Positions 44,876-56,479 are shown, counted from the first letter of the stretch. The stretch: 64,000 nucleotides of DNA from Isoetes taiwanensis (GCA_021234155.1 JAJEKV010000057.1:5673821-5737820); one strand, 5' to 3'. The notes: generated by a model from the sequence alone, not told the origin. Program-made: numbers and translations.

Positions 44876-45375
44876 CGCTTTCTGGCCAGGTGATTTTCGC
44901 TTTCTGGCCAGGTGATTTTCTGGCCAGCGACTTTTGCTTCATCTCTGCTAGGAAATTTCTGCACAGAACTTGTTCCTTCTTCCTGAATTTCGACGATTCT
45001 TGAACATCTTGTGCCAAAAGATTGATCTTGTTCAGTAATATGCACTCTTTGGACCGGAATTGCGTCTTTGGGATCTGCTGGATCACCGCTGCTAGAAAGC
45101 TCCGGCTCATAACCTGTTTCTTGTTTCTCAATTTCCACGATTCTTGAAGATCGAGCGCCGGAAGGTTGAGCTTGTTCAGAAATCTGCAGTGTCTGGGGGT
45201 GAATGGAATTCGAATTCTGTACAGAAAATGAGCACAAGGCCTCAACAGAGTGATGCATGACGATTTGGTGATGCGCATCATTTGAAATTGCCGCAGGTTG
45301 AAGTACGCCGGAAGAATCAGGCGAATCCACGACATTCAAATCCAAATGAAAATCCAGATTCTTGTGATTCGTCAT
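44830..45375 (-). CDS. ORF carried by the Mutator-like element
   Basis: An open frame of 181 residues fills most of the element. It starts MTNHKNLDFHLDLNVVDSPD, with a hydrophilic, serine-rich body and an internal duplication (SSRIVEIEKQET and CSRIVEIQEEGT), and ends in a basic tail encoded by the palindromic repeats. I do not recognise the source gene. Its presence between Mutator termini is what is expected of a captured host gene fragment. Whether it is expressed is unknown. Confidence 0.45.
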   Translation of the reverse strand: MTNHKNLDFHLDLNVVDSPDSSGVLQPAAISNDAHHQIVMHHSVEALCSFSVQNSNSIHPQTLQISEQAQPSGARSSRIVEIEKQETGYEPELSSSGDPADPKDAIPVQRVHITEQDQSFGTRCSRIVEIQEEGTSSVQKFPSRDEAKVAGQKITWPESENHLARKRKSLKRFSPSPLKIA

Positions 45376-45448
45376 CCATAGCTGCTGCGAATGCGGCCTG
45401 CAAGCTTTCGTTCGACTACGTTGTTAGCCCGCAGGAAAATCAGGCAGG

Positions 45449-45516
45449 AAAATCGCTTACGCAAGCAGGAAAATCGCTTAAGCGATTTTCATCCCCAAAA
45501 TCGCTTAAGCGATTTT
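45449..45516. repeat. Subterminal palindromes, right
   Basis: Perfect copies of the same 20-bp palindrome lie at 45470-45489 and 45497-45516, with a broken copy from about 45449. They mirror the left cluster, so each end of the element carries its own palindrome group. Confidence 0.92.
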
Positions 45517-47184
45517 CGGGCGCCGAAGACCCCGATTTCGGGAGCCAAAAAAGACCCCGTATGGCTGCTTTGGAGAGGATTTGGCCGCTATAGGTCCTCT
45601 TTTCCAAAAACTGGAAGCTTTGAATGATGGTTTAAATGCCTTCTGCCTCTAATTGGTTGCAAATATGTGTCAGATGACTTCGTGCCAATTATTAGAGACT
45701 ACCCAATGGATGACGTGCTCGACAGTGATGTGAATTTTGGTGCCAACTCTCAAGAATTCACTAAGATTTGTGATAAAATGCGACACAGGCCACTCGAGCC
45801 CATTCTTGATGCTCTAGCTAATGATCGAAAATGATAAAATGAATTCAGGGAGCAATTGCAAAAAAAGCAGGAAGGTCTTGTAAATTATGCTAATGATATC
45901 GATCAAGATATTCCGCATAACAATCGGATACATCGATATGGATAGTGATGCCCGATGGAATTAGGTCAAAGAACAAATAGATAGGGCGACACACAAAATG
46001 ACTGTTAAGATGTTGTTAGGGAATCTCCTCCATCAAATGCAGAGGAGAAATCAGGATAATCAAACATGGATTGACCTTAGCCTAATCGCCATTGCAATTC
46101 TTCTAAGCTTCATGGATGATCTGGATGTTATTATCTGCAATAATATAGTTGTTCATTTTCTAATATAATAACTTCTCACCTTAGACTAATTGCCATGGCG
46201 TTTATTTTAAATCTGAACTTTAAACTTTTAAGAATTATTTCTCGAAAATTCCATCATAGATTTTTCTAATTCTTCTTGTGATAGATTTCTCATATCATGG
46301 CTTATAAGATGGAAGAATTAGAATTTTTCGGAAATGTTAAAGACTTTGAGAATAACGTTGATCCCTTTACATTCGGCTCCACATTATACTTGGTAATAGA
46401 AGCTTTCTATATTTTTCATAAATTTTTCCTTATATGTACACTCATGGAGGACAATATATTGTGAGTATGTAGATAAATTCTTTATCTCGGAGCTATAATA
46501 GAATTTCAAAAAAGGTGTACGAATGAACCCATTTGGGTTCATCAAGGGACAACTCTAGTGTTGACCAGTTCCCATGTCATCAAGAAGATCCATTCCTATT
46601 GTGACCTGATTTTGCCACCAGAAGAAGACAAAAGAATTCTCAATAGAGATATTGTAAATGGACAAAATTCTTACAAGAGTACAAATTGTTCTCTGCTAGA
46701 AGACAAACTGAGTTTCAATTTAAGTTTCTTGGAAGTAGGCTGGAACTTTTTATATCAAATCAGTTTTCTGTGCCATGTAGGCTAAAACCAGGAAGAGAAA
46801 GTACGTTGGTTTTTATCCTATTTTGGTCTAGTGGGGATGCACCCTAATGCAATGGGGTTTGACAGTGTGTTTTTACAAAATACGATCCATTTAGTTAATG
46901 CACAAATAAGCAAAACATTGGGCTCTTTATTGGAGCTCTTTTCCTTTTCTTTTTTTTAATGTGCATTTGATGATATTGTGTGCTCACAATTTCAACAACT
47001 GTAAATCATGTCCACTCTTGCGACCATTAACATGTGGCAGTGTGACATCAGACATCACACATGATTTTTCAAAAGAGTAACACGCTAAAGACAGGTCAAA
47101 ATACGCAAGCTCCTACATTAGCGGCAGCACGTCAATGCACATGTGTACTAGCCTACTTTTCTTGCTGCACCCATGTAATTTTGA

Positions 47185-47246
47185 TCCCATAGGCCGATTG
47201 GCCTCCGCGGACGATAAAAGAACCTTCCTTCCTTCCTTCCTTGGCT
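47185..47246 (+). repeat. LINE-type 3' tail with CCTT run
   Basis: The segment CCATAGGCCGATTGGCC...GACGATAAAA followed by repeated CCTT units matches the end of the LINE at 50850-50904 and the copy at 53356-53413. It is the 3' end of the same LINE family, or of a SINE sharing its tail. No coding sequence is attached here. Confidence 0.7.
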
Positions 47247-47968
47247 AGTGGGATTTTGTCGGATGAGGGACTCTGTATTTTAACAAATTAGCTAAAATGA
47301 ATTCTCAAAATCGGCTTACGAGCAATATCTAAAGTCTTATTAACTAGGATTTGGAGTGAGGAGAGGGCCAAAAATGAACAAGCAAAGGAATGGAGCATTC
47401 TTTGCACTTCCCAACATCGCGTAAGAGCAGGTTGTTTTAGGGATTTTGTAAAATCCTAGCCGTCGAAGCAAAATTTAGAAGATCAAATGGCACGATGCTT
47501 CAGGAATGAGTATGTACGTAATGTTGTTTAGTCACTTTGGCTTAACCAAATGAACTTTACATCTTGAACCACCATAGCCTAACCAACTGGCCAATTAACC
47601 AACTGGGCTTTACATCCGGAACTAGCCTTGCCTAACCAATTGGCCAAAACATCAGGGAAATCTGCCCCACAAGCACATCACTGATGTTGTAATTTTCCTA
47701 GCCAACGAAGTAAAATTCTGAAGATCTAATGGCATGAATGAGTATGGATAACTTTCCTTAACCATCCAGGCCTAAGTAACTGGCTATAACATCCAGATAT
47801 TTACAAGAAATCCATCCCACCTTCCAAATGCTGTTGTTAAGAAATGCCCCACAAGCATGTCACTAAGAGCTATCTCCATGGGTCCGTTGCAATCTCTTCC
47901 ACTAGAACTATAATTGTCCTCGAGCATCATGCTTTTGCTGCGGACACAATCAACACCCTACTTCCCTC

Positions 47969-50904
47969 TCGCAGAGGCAACTTGGCCACGAGGATCGGAT
48001 GACAGCCAGGTCACTCGCTTTGGCAGACAGTTGCTCCTGCTAGGTGGTATTTTTGACTTCATAATTTGCAATGGCCTGTCACAGTGGCCCGCTTCTCGCA
48101 AGTGCACCTGGAGACAGGACAATCAGGGGGGAGGGTCTAGTGTGGTGGACTATGTGCTCATAGTTGCGCAAGATATGCATCTCATCAGTCGTTTCCTGGT
48201 GGGCACCGACTTTCGGGACGAGGAGGTCGACTCAGATCACCTCCCACTTTATTTGGACATGGTTTGGCAAGCCGCCCGGAACCCCACTATGCCAGACCCC
48301 TCGCATCCTCGATTCTGCATGGATTATGAGCGAGGCGAGGAGGACTTCTGTTGAGATGCTCATGGATGCCCCCGGCAATTTGCGGACCCCCACACTAGAA
48401 GCGTGAGACGGACCCGGTTGGAGTGACCTATTACGGGATGCGGCCGGGCAGGTGCTGGCGACCCTCCCCCCTTCCGTGCGCCTTCAGGGGACATAAACAT
48501 TTCCAGCGTAACGGTGGTTTGATGCAGAGTGTAAAGAACGCAGCGCCCGGCCCGCCACACCGATCCGTGTACCCATTTGCGAGCCACCACACAAATCGCC
48601 CATCCGGAAGGAGACAAAGGCGCGGTATTTGTCGTGCATCGTGGGGAGATGTTCGGCCGCTAAACACTCATCCTCGAACCTTTTGGCGCAGAGTGCTTCA
48701 AGGCCCGCCAAACTTTACGAGGGGGACATCACACCCGGCAAGGGGAAATAAAGATTTGCAGCAGCTCTATGACCCATTGTGGACGCCTTTGTCGCCCATA
48801 CCCCCACCAGATGGCCCCCCATTGGTTCTCGCAGGAGGATGTTGTGGAGGGCCTACAACGGGCGGCTAATGGGAAGGCGGTGACCTCGATGGTATGCGGT
48901 GCCGAAGTTACTCAAATGGGCGGCAGGCGGCCGGCCGGTGCCGATCCTCACTATCCGTTTCAATGAGCAAAGGTGAAGGTTTCCCCGACAATGGACCACG
49001 CTGTGGTTGTCCCCATTCACAAGGCGGGCGACCACACCGTCCGCCAATACGGACGATCATGGTCGATTCCATTATTTGCCAAACCGTTGGCTAGCATTCT
49101 CGAGCAGGTTGACCGGCCGGGCGAAGGCGGCGGATGTGCAAGCCCTCACACAAGCGGGCTTTAGACCCGCCACTCAACGATTGACCATATCTTTTACATT
49201 GCGTGCACCGATTGAAGACGGCCAAACCATTGGCGGGACTTGTATTGCTTTTGTGGACTTAGCGAAGGCTTTTGATCACGGTCCCGGGGAAAAGCTATGG
49301 GCTAGGCTCTGCGTCGGGGCTGCAGCTGCTGCGTGTAGAAGGCCATATACTGGCTGTATGAGAGTTGTTTTGGCGAGGATCGGCCCGAGCCGGGCCAAGC
49401 ATTCACCAAGTAGTATCGGTCCCAGCAGGCTGCCCCCTCACCAACACTTTTTGGCCTCTACATTGACCCGGTTAGAGCCGGCTTCTGCGAGCATGGGGGG
49501 ATGGCATACTGGCTTTGCACCGGGTCATCCCGCCACTCATCTATGTGGGCGATGTTGACCTTTCCGCCCACACCCCGAAGCTATGCGATCTCATCTCGGA
49601 TGCCTAGAGACATTCTCGCGGGGCTACTACGGACATGCGGCGTGAATATGGCCAAGACCGGGGTGGTTCTCATATCCTCACGCCACTCCACGCCTCCGCG
49701 CACTCACATATCGGGGCGGCGCGGGCGGTCCGCCCACCACCTAGGGGTGGAGTTCCCCTCCCGCCTACTTTGGGGAGGCATCTATCCACTTTGCGGGTGA
49801 CAAAGTCGAAAGCGCTTTATGCCATGCCGAACAACAATCACCGCATGAGCTCTATGATTGGGGCCATCGGGTCACACTCTGCTTTTGCGCCGGTCGAGCC
49901 TCGTCCTTAAATGCGGGTCGAGGTTTGGGGCGCGACCGGAATGACTTGGAGCAAAGTGAAGGCATTTTGGCACGGGCACTTGGGGTGAAACCTTCAGTCC
50001 CCTATCGCATTCTCGCCAGTAGAAACTAGATTCTTACACGCCGGTGGTCGACCTTTTGATAGACACATCGTCTATTTTTTAAAGTGGTTAATATGGGTGA
50101 TGCTTTCGGCCTCCGCGACAGCTTCGCCGCCCATGGCGGATTTCGGGGCTTTGTTGGAGGGTAAGAGATCGGTGGTTACGCCGATGGGGCGTCGCAGAGC
50201 ATAGATGCGTCTTGGTGGACCTGAGGCGCTTATCGCGGCTAACACTGGGCACACGAGCGCTTGCTTCCTTGGCGAAGCTCGGGACCACTGGCTCTAGAGC
50301 AGTCAAAATGGCCCATTACAAGGAGCACATTAACCCCGCATTGGCGGGGCCCGCAGACTCTATCTGCGTTCCCGTACAAAAGCCTTGAGACTCATTGCCT
50401 CCATTCATACGAGGTGCCCACTATCTTCGTCGAGGCGGGCAGGTGGATTGGGGAGCCCCGTCAAACAGGCTCTGTCCGGTCTTTGTCAAGCGGGTGCCAT
50501 TGAGGATGAGTCTCACACTTTCCGAGTTGCCCGGCATTGATCAGATCCGAGGGCCGGATATATGTTCCCTTAGTACGACCGGACTTGCCCCTACATTTGC
50601 TGATGAACACCGCCGTCGATGCGTGCTCGGGGTCGTACATTCAGGAGGTACCGGATCTGCGAGCCCACCTTTCCCCGGTGCCGGGCACTACGGTGCGGTA
50701 CATGAGTGTATATATTTTTGTGTGTTTTTCATTTTCGTATATTGGAACAGATTGTCGGCCGTTGATTCTTTGCCACCAGTTTTTCCTCGAAACCCCTTGA
50801 GGGGGGTTTTTAATCCGGGTAGTAATCCGCTTGCTGCGCTTTTATATTGGGCCCCATAGGCCGATTGGTCTCCGTGGACGATAAAAATACCTTCCTTCCT
50901 TCGT
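47969..50904 (+). mobile_element. LINE, 5'-truncated, with decayed EN-RT ORF
   Basis: This LINE interrupts repeat copy A at the point equal to 54150 in copy B. The start reads as the end of an endonuclease domain (FDFIICNGLSQWP, SVVDYVLIVA and SDHLPL, 48050-48260). Reverse transcriptase motifs follow in changing frames: EDVVEGLQRAANGKAV (48835), VVVPIHKAGDHTV (49000), QAGFRPATQRLTISFTLRAP (49150-49210), CIAFVDLAKAFD (49245) and LIYVGDVDL (49540) where YADD is expected. The 3' region (50780-50900) has GC-rich inverted segments, then GACGATAAAA and CCTT repeats. Frame changes are frequent. The damaged active site would be inactive as written. Confidence 0.85.
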
Positions 50905-50908
50905 CCAC

Positions 50909-51319
50909 AAGCATATCACTAAGATATATCTCCACGGGACCCTACCAACACCGTACTTCCACTCCACAAGCATATCACTAAGATCTATCTCTACGGGGGG
51001 ACTGTATATCACTAAGATCTATCTCTACGGGGGGACTGTTGTAATCTCTTCCACTAAAACTATGATCGTACCATTCTCAAGCATCATGCTAATTCTCAAG
51101 CATCATGCTACTACAGAGCCGTACTTCTCCATCCACGGTGGGTCTATGTGTCATCTGACATCCATGTCTTCCATGCCCCCACAAGAACTCGAACTCAAGA
51201 TCTGCTCCAATACCAAACTCTAATACCAAAAGTATCATTCTTTAACCTACAGGCCTAACCAACTAGTCAAAACATTGGATGTCTATGGGAAATTCTTATG
51301 GTGTTGTTAAGAAACACCC
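50909..51319 (-). repeat. Short repeat family, second copy
   Basis: Same family as the entry at 43990. This copy has an internal duplication of the TATCACTAAGATCTATCTC segment and of CATCATGCTA, so it is slightly longer. Confidence 0.6.
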
Positions 51320-51562
51320 CAAAGGCACATCAGTAAGATCTCTCGAATCCATCTCCATGGGTCCGTTATGATGGATATGTCTCATAATTTATGTATGGAT
51401 CAAGTAGATGAAAGAAGCTATTCAACGCTTCTTTGCGTACTTGGATAAGCCAGTTTCGGGCAATCCAGAAAACTAAGACAAGAAAGATGAAGTGGAAGAG
51501 GAAGTGGGAAGGGAAAGCGAATTAAATCTCGAGAGAGGAGAACCTTCTAGAACAACCCCGAC

Positions 51563-52098
51563 ATGAACATAGTCAAGGATACAATGATACCCGAGAACTT
51601 GGAGGATGTAATAGATAATTTTGAGTGTGGTAACTATACTGACACATTGGACAAGTTGAGGAGAGGTCACACCTATGCCAAGATAGTGGATAGTATAAAA
51701 AGAGGTATGGCTGCTTTGGAGAGGATTTGGCCGCTATAGGTCCTCTTTTCCAAAAACTGGAAGCTTTGAATGATGGTTTAAATGCCTTCTGCCTCTAATT
51801 GGTTGCAAATATGTGTCAGATGACTTCGTGCCAATTATTAGAGACTACCCAATGGATGACGTGCTCGACAGTGATGTGAATTTTGGTGCCAACTCTCAAG
51901 AATTCACTAAGATTTGTGATAAAATGCGACACAGGTCACTCGAGCCCATTCTTGATGCTCTAGCTAATGATCGAAAATGATAAAATGAATTCAGGGAGCA
52001 ATTGCAAAAAAAGCAAGAAGGTCTTGTAAATTATGCTAATGATATCGATCAAGATATTCCAGACACAATCGGATACACTGATATGGACAGTGATGACT
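51563..52098 (+). pseudogene. Unknown repeated pseudogene, copy B
   Basis: This copy is the least damaged. The first segment, 51563-51739, is an unbroken 58-residue frame ending in ALERIWPL and a stop. The second segment (about 51780-51980) is open in another frame and ends LEPILDALANDRK. The third (51985-52098) ends IGYTDMDSDD. The three segments may be exons or pieces of one broken frame. The family is unknown, and the position inside a repeat points to a transposon-encoded protein. Confidence 0.55.
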
Positions 52099-53355
52099 GA
52101 CTGGAATTAGGTCAGCAACAAATAGATAGGGCGACACACAAAATGACTGTTAAGATGTTGTTAGGGAATCTCCTCCATCAAATGCAGAGGAGAAATCAGG
52201 ATAATCAAACATGGATTGACCTTAGCCTAATCGCCATTGCAATTCTTCTAAGCTTCATGGATGATCTGGATGTTATTATCTGCAATGATATAGTTGTTCA
52301 TTTTCTAATATAATAACTTCTCACCTTAGACTAATCGCCATGGCGTTTATTTTAAATCTGAACTTTAAACTTTTAAGAATTATTTCTCGAAAATTCCATC
52401 ATAGATTTTTCTAATTCTTCTTGTGATAGATTTCTCATATCATGGCTTATAAGATGGAAGAATTAGAATTTTTAGGAAATGTTAAAGACTTTGAGAATAA
52501 AGTTGATCCCTTTACATTCGGCTCCACATTATACTTGGTAATAGAAGCTTTCTATATTTTTCATAAATTTTTCCTTATATGTACACTCATGGAGGACAAT
52601 ATATTGTGAGTATGTAGATAAATTCTTTATCTCGGAGCTATAATAGAATTTCAAAAAAGGTGTACGAATGAACCCATTTGGGTTCATCAAGGGACAACTC
52701 TAGTGTTAACCAGTTCCCATGTCATCAAGAAGATCCATTCCTATTGTGACCTGATTTTGCCACCAGAAGAAGACAAAAGAATTCTCAATAGAGATATTGT
52801 AAAAGGACAAAATTCTTACAAGAGTACAAATTGTTCTCTGCTAGAAGACAAGCTGAGTTTCAATTTAAGTTTTTTGGAAGTAGGCTGGAACTTTTTAAAT
52901 CAAATCAGTTTTCTGTGCCATGTAGGCTAAAACCAGGAAGAGAAAGTACGTTGGTTTTTATCCTATTCGCCACGAAGCAAAGGAAGAGGCCTATTTTGGT
53001 CTAGTGGGGATGCACCCTAATGCAATGGGGTTTGACAGTGTGTTTTTACAAAATACGATCCATTTAGTTAATGCACAAATAAGCAAAACATTGGGCTCTT
53101 TATTGGAGCTCTTTTCCTTTTCTTTTTTTAATGTGCATTTGATGATATTGTGTGCTCACAATTTCAACAACTGCAAATCATGTCCACTCTTGCGACCATT
53201 AACATGTGGCAGTGTAACATCAGACATCACACATGATTTTTCAAAAGAGTAACACGCTAAAGACAGGTCAAAATACGCAAGCTCCTACATTAGCGGCAGC
53301 ACGTCAATGCACATGTGTACTAGCCTACTTTTCTTGCTGCACCCATGTAATTTTG

Positions 53356-53413
53356 ATCCCATAGGCCGATTGGCCTCCGCGGACGATAAAAGAACCTTCC
53401 TTCCTTGGCTAGT
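53356..53413 (+). repeat. LINE-type 3' tail in copy B
   Basis: Equivalent to 47185-47246, but with a shorter CCTT run. The length difference between duplicated blocks is simple-repeat slippage. Confidence 0.7.
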
Positions 53414-54164
53414 GGGATTTTGTCGGATGAGGGACTCTGTATTTTGACAAATTAGCTAAAATGAATTCTCAAAATCGGCTTACGAGCAATATCAAAAGTC
53501 TTATTAACTAGGATTTGGAGTGAGGAGAGGGCCAAAAATGAACAAGCAAAGGAATGGAGCATTCTTTGCACTTCCCAACATCGCGTAAGAGCAGGTTGTT
53601 TTAGGGATTTTGTAAAATCCTAGCCGTCGAAGCAAAATTTAGAAGATCAAATGGCACGATGCTTCAGGAATGAGTATGTACGTAATGTTGTTTAATCACT
53701 TTGGCTTAACCAAATGAACTTTACATCTTGAACCACCATACCAACTGGCCAATTAACCAACTGGGCTTTATATCCGGAACTAGCCTTGCCTAACCAATTG
53801 GCCAAAACATCAGGAAAATCTATCCCACCCTCCGAATGATTGTGTCAACAAATGCCCCACAAGCACATCACTGATGTTGTAATTTTCCTAGCCGACGAAG
53901 CAAAATTCTGAAGATCTAATGGCATGAATGAGTATGGATAACTTTCCTTAACCATCCAGGCCTAAGTAACTGGCTATAACATCCAGATATTTACAAGAAA
54001 TCCATCCCACCTTCCAAATGCTGCTGTTAAGAAATGCCCCGCAAGCATGTCACTAAGAGCTATCTCCATGGGTCCGTTGCAATCTCTTCCACTAGAACTA
54101 TAATTGTCCTCGAGCATCATGCTTTTGCTGCGGACACAATCAACACCGTACTTCCCCTCCACAA

Positions 54165-54415
54165 GCATATCACTAAGATATATCTCCACGGGACCCTACC
54201 AACACCGTACTTCCACTCCACAAGCATTTCACTAAGATCTATCTCTACGGGGGGACTGTTGTAATCTCTTCCACTAAAACTATGATCGTACCATCCTCAA
54301 GCATCATGCTACTACAGAGCCGTACTTCTCCATCCACGGTGGGTCTATGTGTCATCTGACATCCATGTCTTCCATGCCCCCACAAGAACTCGAACTCAAG
54401 ATCTGCTCCAAACCC
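54165..54415 (-). repeat. Short repeat family, third copy, truncated
   Basis: Same family, cut short after AAGATCTGCTCCAA, where it joins directly to the unknown pseudogene copy C. The join shows that the intervening part present in copies A and B has been deleted here. Confidence 0.6.
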
Positions 54416-54419
54416 TGAT

Positions 54420-54957
54420 ATGAACATAGTCAAGGATACAATGCTACCCGAGAACTTGGAGGATGTAATAGATAATTTCGAGTGTGGTAACTATACTGAC
54501 ACATTGGACAAGTTGAGGAGAGGTCACACCTATGCCAAGATAGTGGATAGTATAAAAAGAGGTATGGCTGCTTTGGAGAGGATTTGGCCGCTATAGGTCC
54601 TCTTTTCCAAAAACTGGAAGTTTTGAATGATGGTTTAAATGCCTTCTGCCTCTAATTGGTTGCAAATATGTGTCAGATGATTTCGTGCCAATTATTGGAG
54701 ACAACCCAATGGATGACGTGCTCGACAATGATGTGAATTTTGGTGCCAACTCTCAAGAATTCACTAAGATTTGTGATAAAATGCGACACAGGCCACTCGA
54801 GCCCATTCTTGATGCTCTAGCAGATGATCGAAAATGATAAAATGAATTCAGGGAGCAATTGCAAAAAAAGCAGGAAGGTCTTGTAAATTATGCTAATGAT
54901 ATCGATCAAGATATTCCAGACACAATCGGATACACTGATATGGATAGTGACGACTGA
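54420..54957 (+). pseudogene. Unknown repeated pseudogene, copy C
   Basis: The third copy has the same three open segments as copy B. The first frame is again 58 codons from the ATG at 54420 to the stop at 54594-54596. Conservation of this segment in copies B and C supports it as once coding. Confidence 0.55.
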
Positions 54958-55359
54958 CTGGAATTAGGTCAGCAACAAATAGATAGGGCGACACACAAAA
55001 TGACTGTTAATGCAGATGTTGTTAGGGAATCTCCTCCATCAAATGCAGAGGAGAAATCAGGATGCAATTCTTCTAAGCTTCATGGATGATCTGGATGTTA
55101 TTATCTGCAATGATATAGTTGTTCATTTTCTAATATAATAACTTCTCACCTTAGACTAATTGCCATGGCGTTTATTTTAAATGTGATGTATGCTATAATT
55201 CTTGAATTCCAAATGCTTTTATCCGTATTTCCTCCTTGCATGTCTATTCATGATAGAACCTCGACTCGTATACACAGAAGTCGAGTTAATACTTCAGTAT
55301 ATACTAAATACAGACGTATTTAGGGGACGATGACATTAATGCCATCGATTCGCGTAGCG

Positions 55360-55523
55360 AATCGCCATTCTTGCACGAGACGAGCATGCATGCATTGCAT
55401 GCGTCGCATGCATGCATCGCATGCATTTCTAGGCCGTTCACCAGGTTGAGGGATCGCTACTTATTGCAGAGTTCTTCATCGACGTTTCATCGGCACTTTC
55501 TCATCTCTCAGCAGTATCCATGG
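55360..55523. repeat. 164-bp direct repeat with GCATGC cluster, copy 1
   Basis: The repeat starts AATCGCCATTCTTGCACGAG and has five GCATGC hexamers within about 50 bp. It continues with AGGCCGTTCACCAGGTTGAG to AGCAGTATCCATGG. A near-palindrome GATTCGC-GTA-GCGAATC (55347-55363) overlaps its left edge. Confidence 0.9.
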
Positions 55524-55750
55524 CTTCTATTCTTTGATCTCATGCGGAGGAGGGGCTTCTTCTTGCATGAGCTACGCTTTCTTGGCCTTTCCTATCCTTT
55601 CTAATCTCTTCTATCTTTGCCCTTTTGTCCAGCCTAGGACAATCTTCAACCTTTTCTCCTCGGATCTAGTATTTGAAGTTCTCTGGTATCGGGATGTTGT
55701 TGTGTTCATGCAGTCGTAGTGCAAGAATGCCATCGATTCGGCGTGAGCTT

Positions 55751-55914
55751 AATCGCCATTCTTGCACGAGACGAGCATGCATGCATTGCATGCGTCGCAT
55801 GCATGCATCGCATGCATTTCTAGGCCGTTCACCAGGTTGAGGGATCGCTACTTATTGCAGAGTTCTTCATCGACGTTTCATCGGCACTTTCTCATCTCTC
55901 AGCAGTATCCATGG
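55751..55914. repeat. 164-bp direct repeat with GCATGC cluster, copy 2
   Basis: The same sequence as 55360-55523. The bases to its left (GTGCAAGAATG at 55719) are the inverse of CATTCTTGCAC inside it. GGGATGTTGTTGTGTTCATG to the left (55690) recurs at 56438. The pattern suggests several short elements inserted into one another. Confidence 0.9.
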
Positions 55915-55934
55915 TTCCCACCCTTCCCCCCCTT

Positions 55935-56430
55935 AAAATTGTTATTTATATGTTCATATTTGTTATAATTGTCGGCGGCACGCGCGGACCAGCCCCTCGC
56001 TTTTTCGAGGTGTAAATGTTGTTTTTTGTCGCGTGGCACGCGTGACCAGCCCCTCGCTTTTCGAGGTTTTTTCTCTATTAGTTTTTCTGTTGGTGATGTG
56101 CAGGTCCAGGGGTGATGCGCGACTTCGGTATTCTCGGTGGAGCGTGGGTTTTTTTTTTGGGAGCGTTTAGCAGCCCTGCGTTGTCCAAGCCCCTTGCCGA
56201 GATTTTATCGCGAGGGTTTTTCCTCGAAAACCCGAAAGGGCGGGGTTTTTTAATCCCGGCGATAAACTCTCGGCAGGTACACTAGCCAACATCTATAGCA
56301 CACAATTTTATTTGGGGTCCAGGTGTTATAACTGGATATTCCCTATGTTTTTCATTTTTTGGGTAGCCTGCGATGTGCAGCTACCCACCCTATACCATTG
56401 TAGAAAAAACTGCTGAGATGAATGAAAAGC
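55935..56430 (+). mobile_element. Retroposon 3' region with GC-rich hairpins
   Basis: Two copies of CCAGCCCCTCGCTTTTTCGAG (55991 and 56045) form small hairpins. CGAGGGTTTTTCCTCG and CCCGGCGATAAACTCTCGGC follow. The last part, TTTTTCCTCGAAAACCC, is like 50785-50820 in the LINE 3' region. The stretch ends in ATGAATGAAAAGCC near 56425. It is probably a LINE or SINE 3' untranslated region; no ORF is attached. Confidence 0.45.
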
Positions 56431-56479
56431 CTATCTATCGGGATGTTGTTGTGTTCATGCGAGTCGTAGTGCAAGAATT

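Larger units (their letters stand above)
44756..45559. mobile_element. Mutator-like (Pack-MULE type) element, 804 bp
   Basis: Terminal inverted repeats of 32 bp (44756-44787 and 45528-45559) share TTTTTTGGCTCCCGAAATCG and differ at two positions near the tip. The flanks are a 9-bp target duplication TATGGCTGC (44747-44755 and 45560-45568). The paralogous sites at 51706-51714 and near 54563 lack the element and have a single TATGGCTGC, which gives clean empty-site proof. Long TIRs and a 9-bp duplication are the signature of Mutator elements. There is no transposase, so it is non-autonomous. Confidence 0.92.
44602..45955 (+). pseudogene. Unknown repeated pseudogene, copy A
   Basis: This is the first of three copies of a degenerate coding region of unknown family. 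It begins MNIVKDTMIPENLEDVIDNF and passes through a two-base insertion (near 44695) and the 804-bp transposon. It resumes with ALERIWPL, a second open segment with DDFVPIIRDYPMDDVLDSDV, and a third with EFREQLQKKQEGLVNYAND. I do not recognise the protein; it is acidic and helical-looking. Confidence 0.55.
43986..47968. repeat. Large duplicated block, copy A
   Basis: This block is repeated at 50905-54148. Apart from insertions, the two read nearly base for base through the same short motifs, pseudogene segments and the GGACGATAAAA plus CCTT tail (47210-47245). Copy A is interrupted by an 804-bp Mutator-like element (44756-45559), and a LINE lies at its right end. Confidence 0.88.
50905..54148. 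repeat. Large duplicated block, copy B
   Basis: The second copy of the block at 43986-47968. It lacks the 804-bp element, has fewer CCTT units in the tail (53394-53413) and contains a small internal duplication near 50980-51100. A third, partial copy (54160-55190) follows. The order suggests unequal recombination or nested insertion of one repeat family. Confidence 0.88.
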
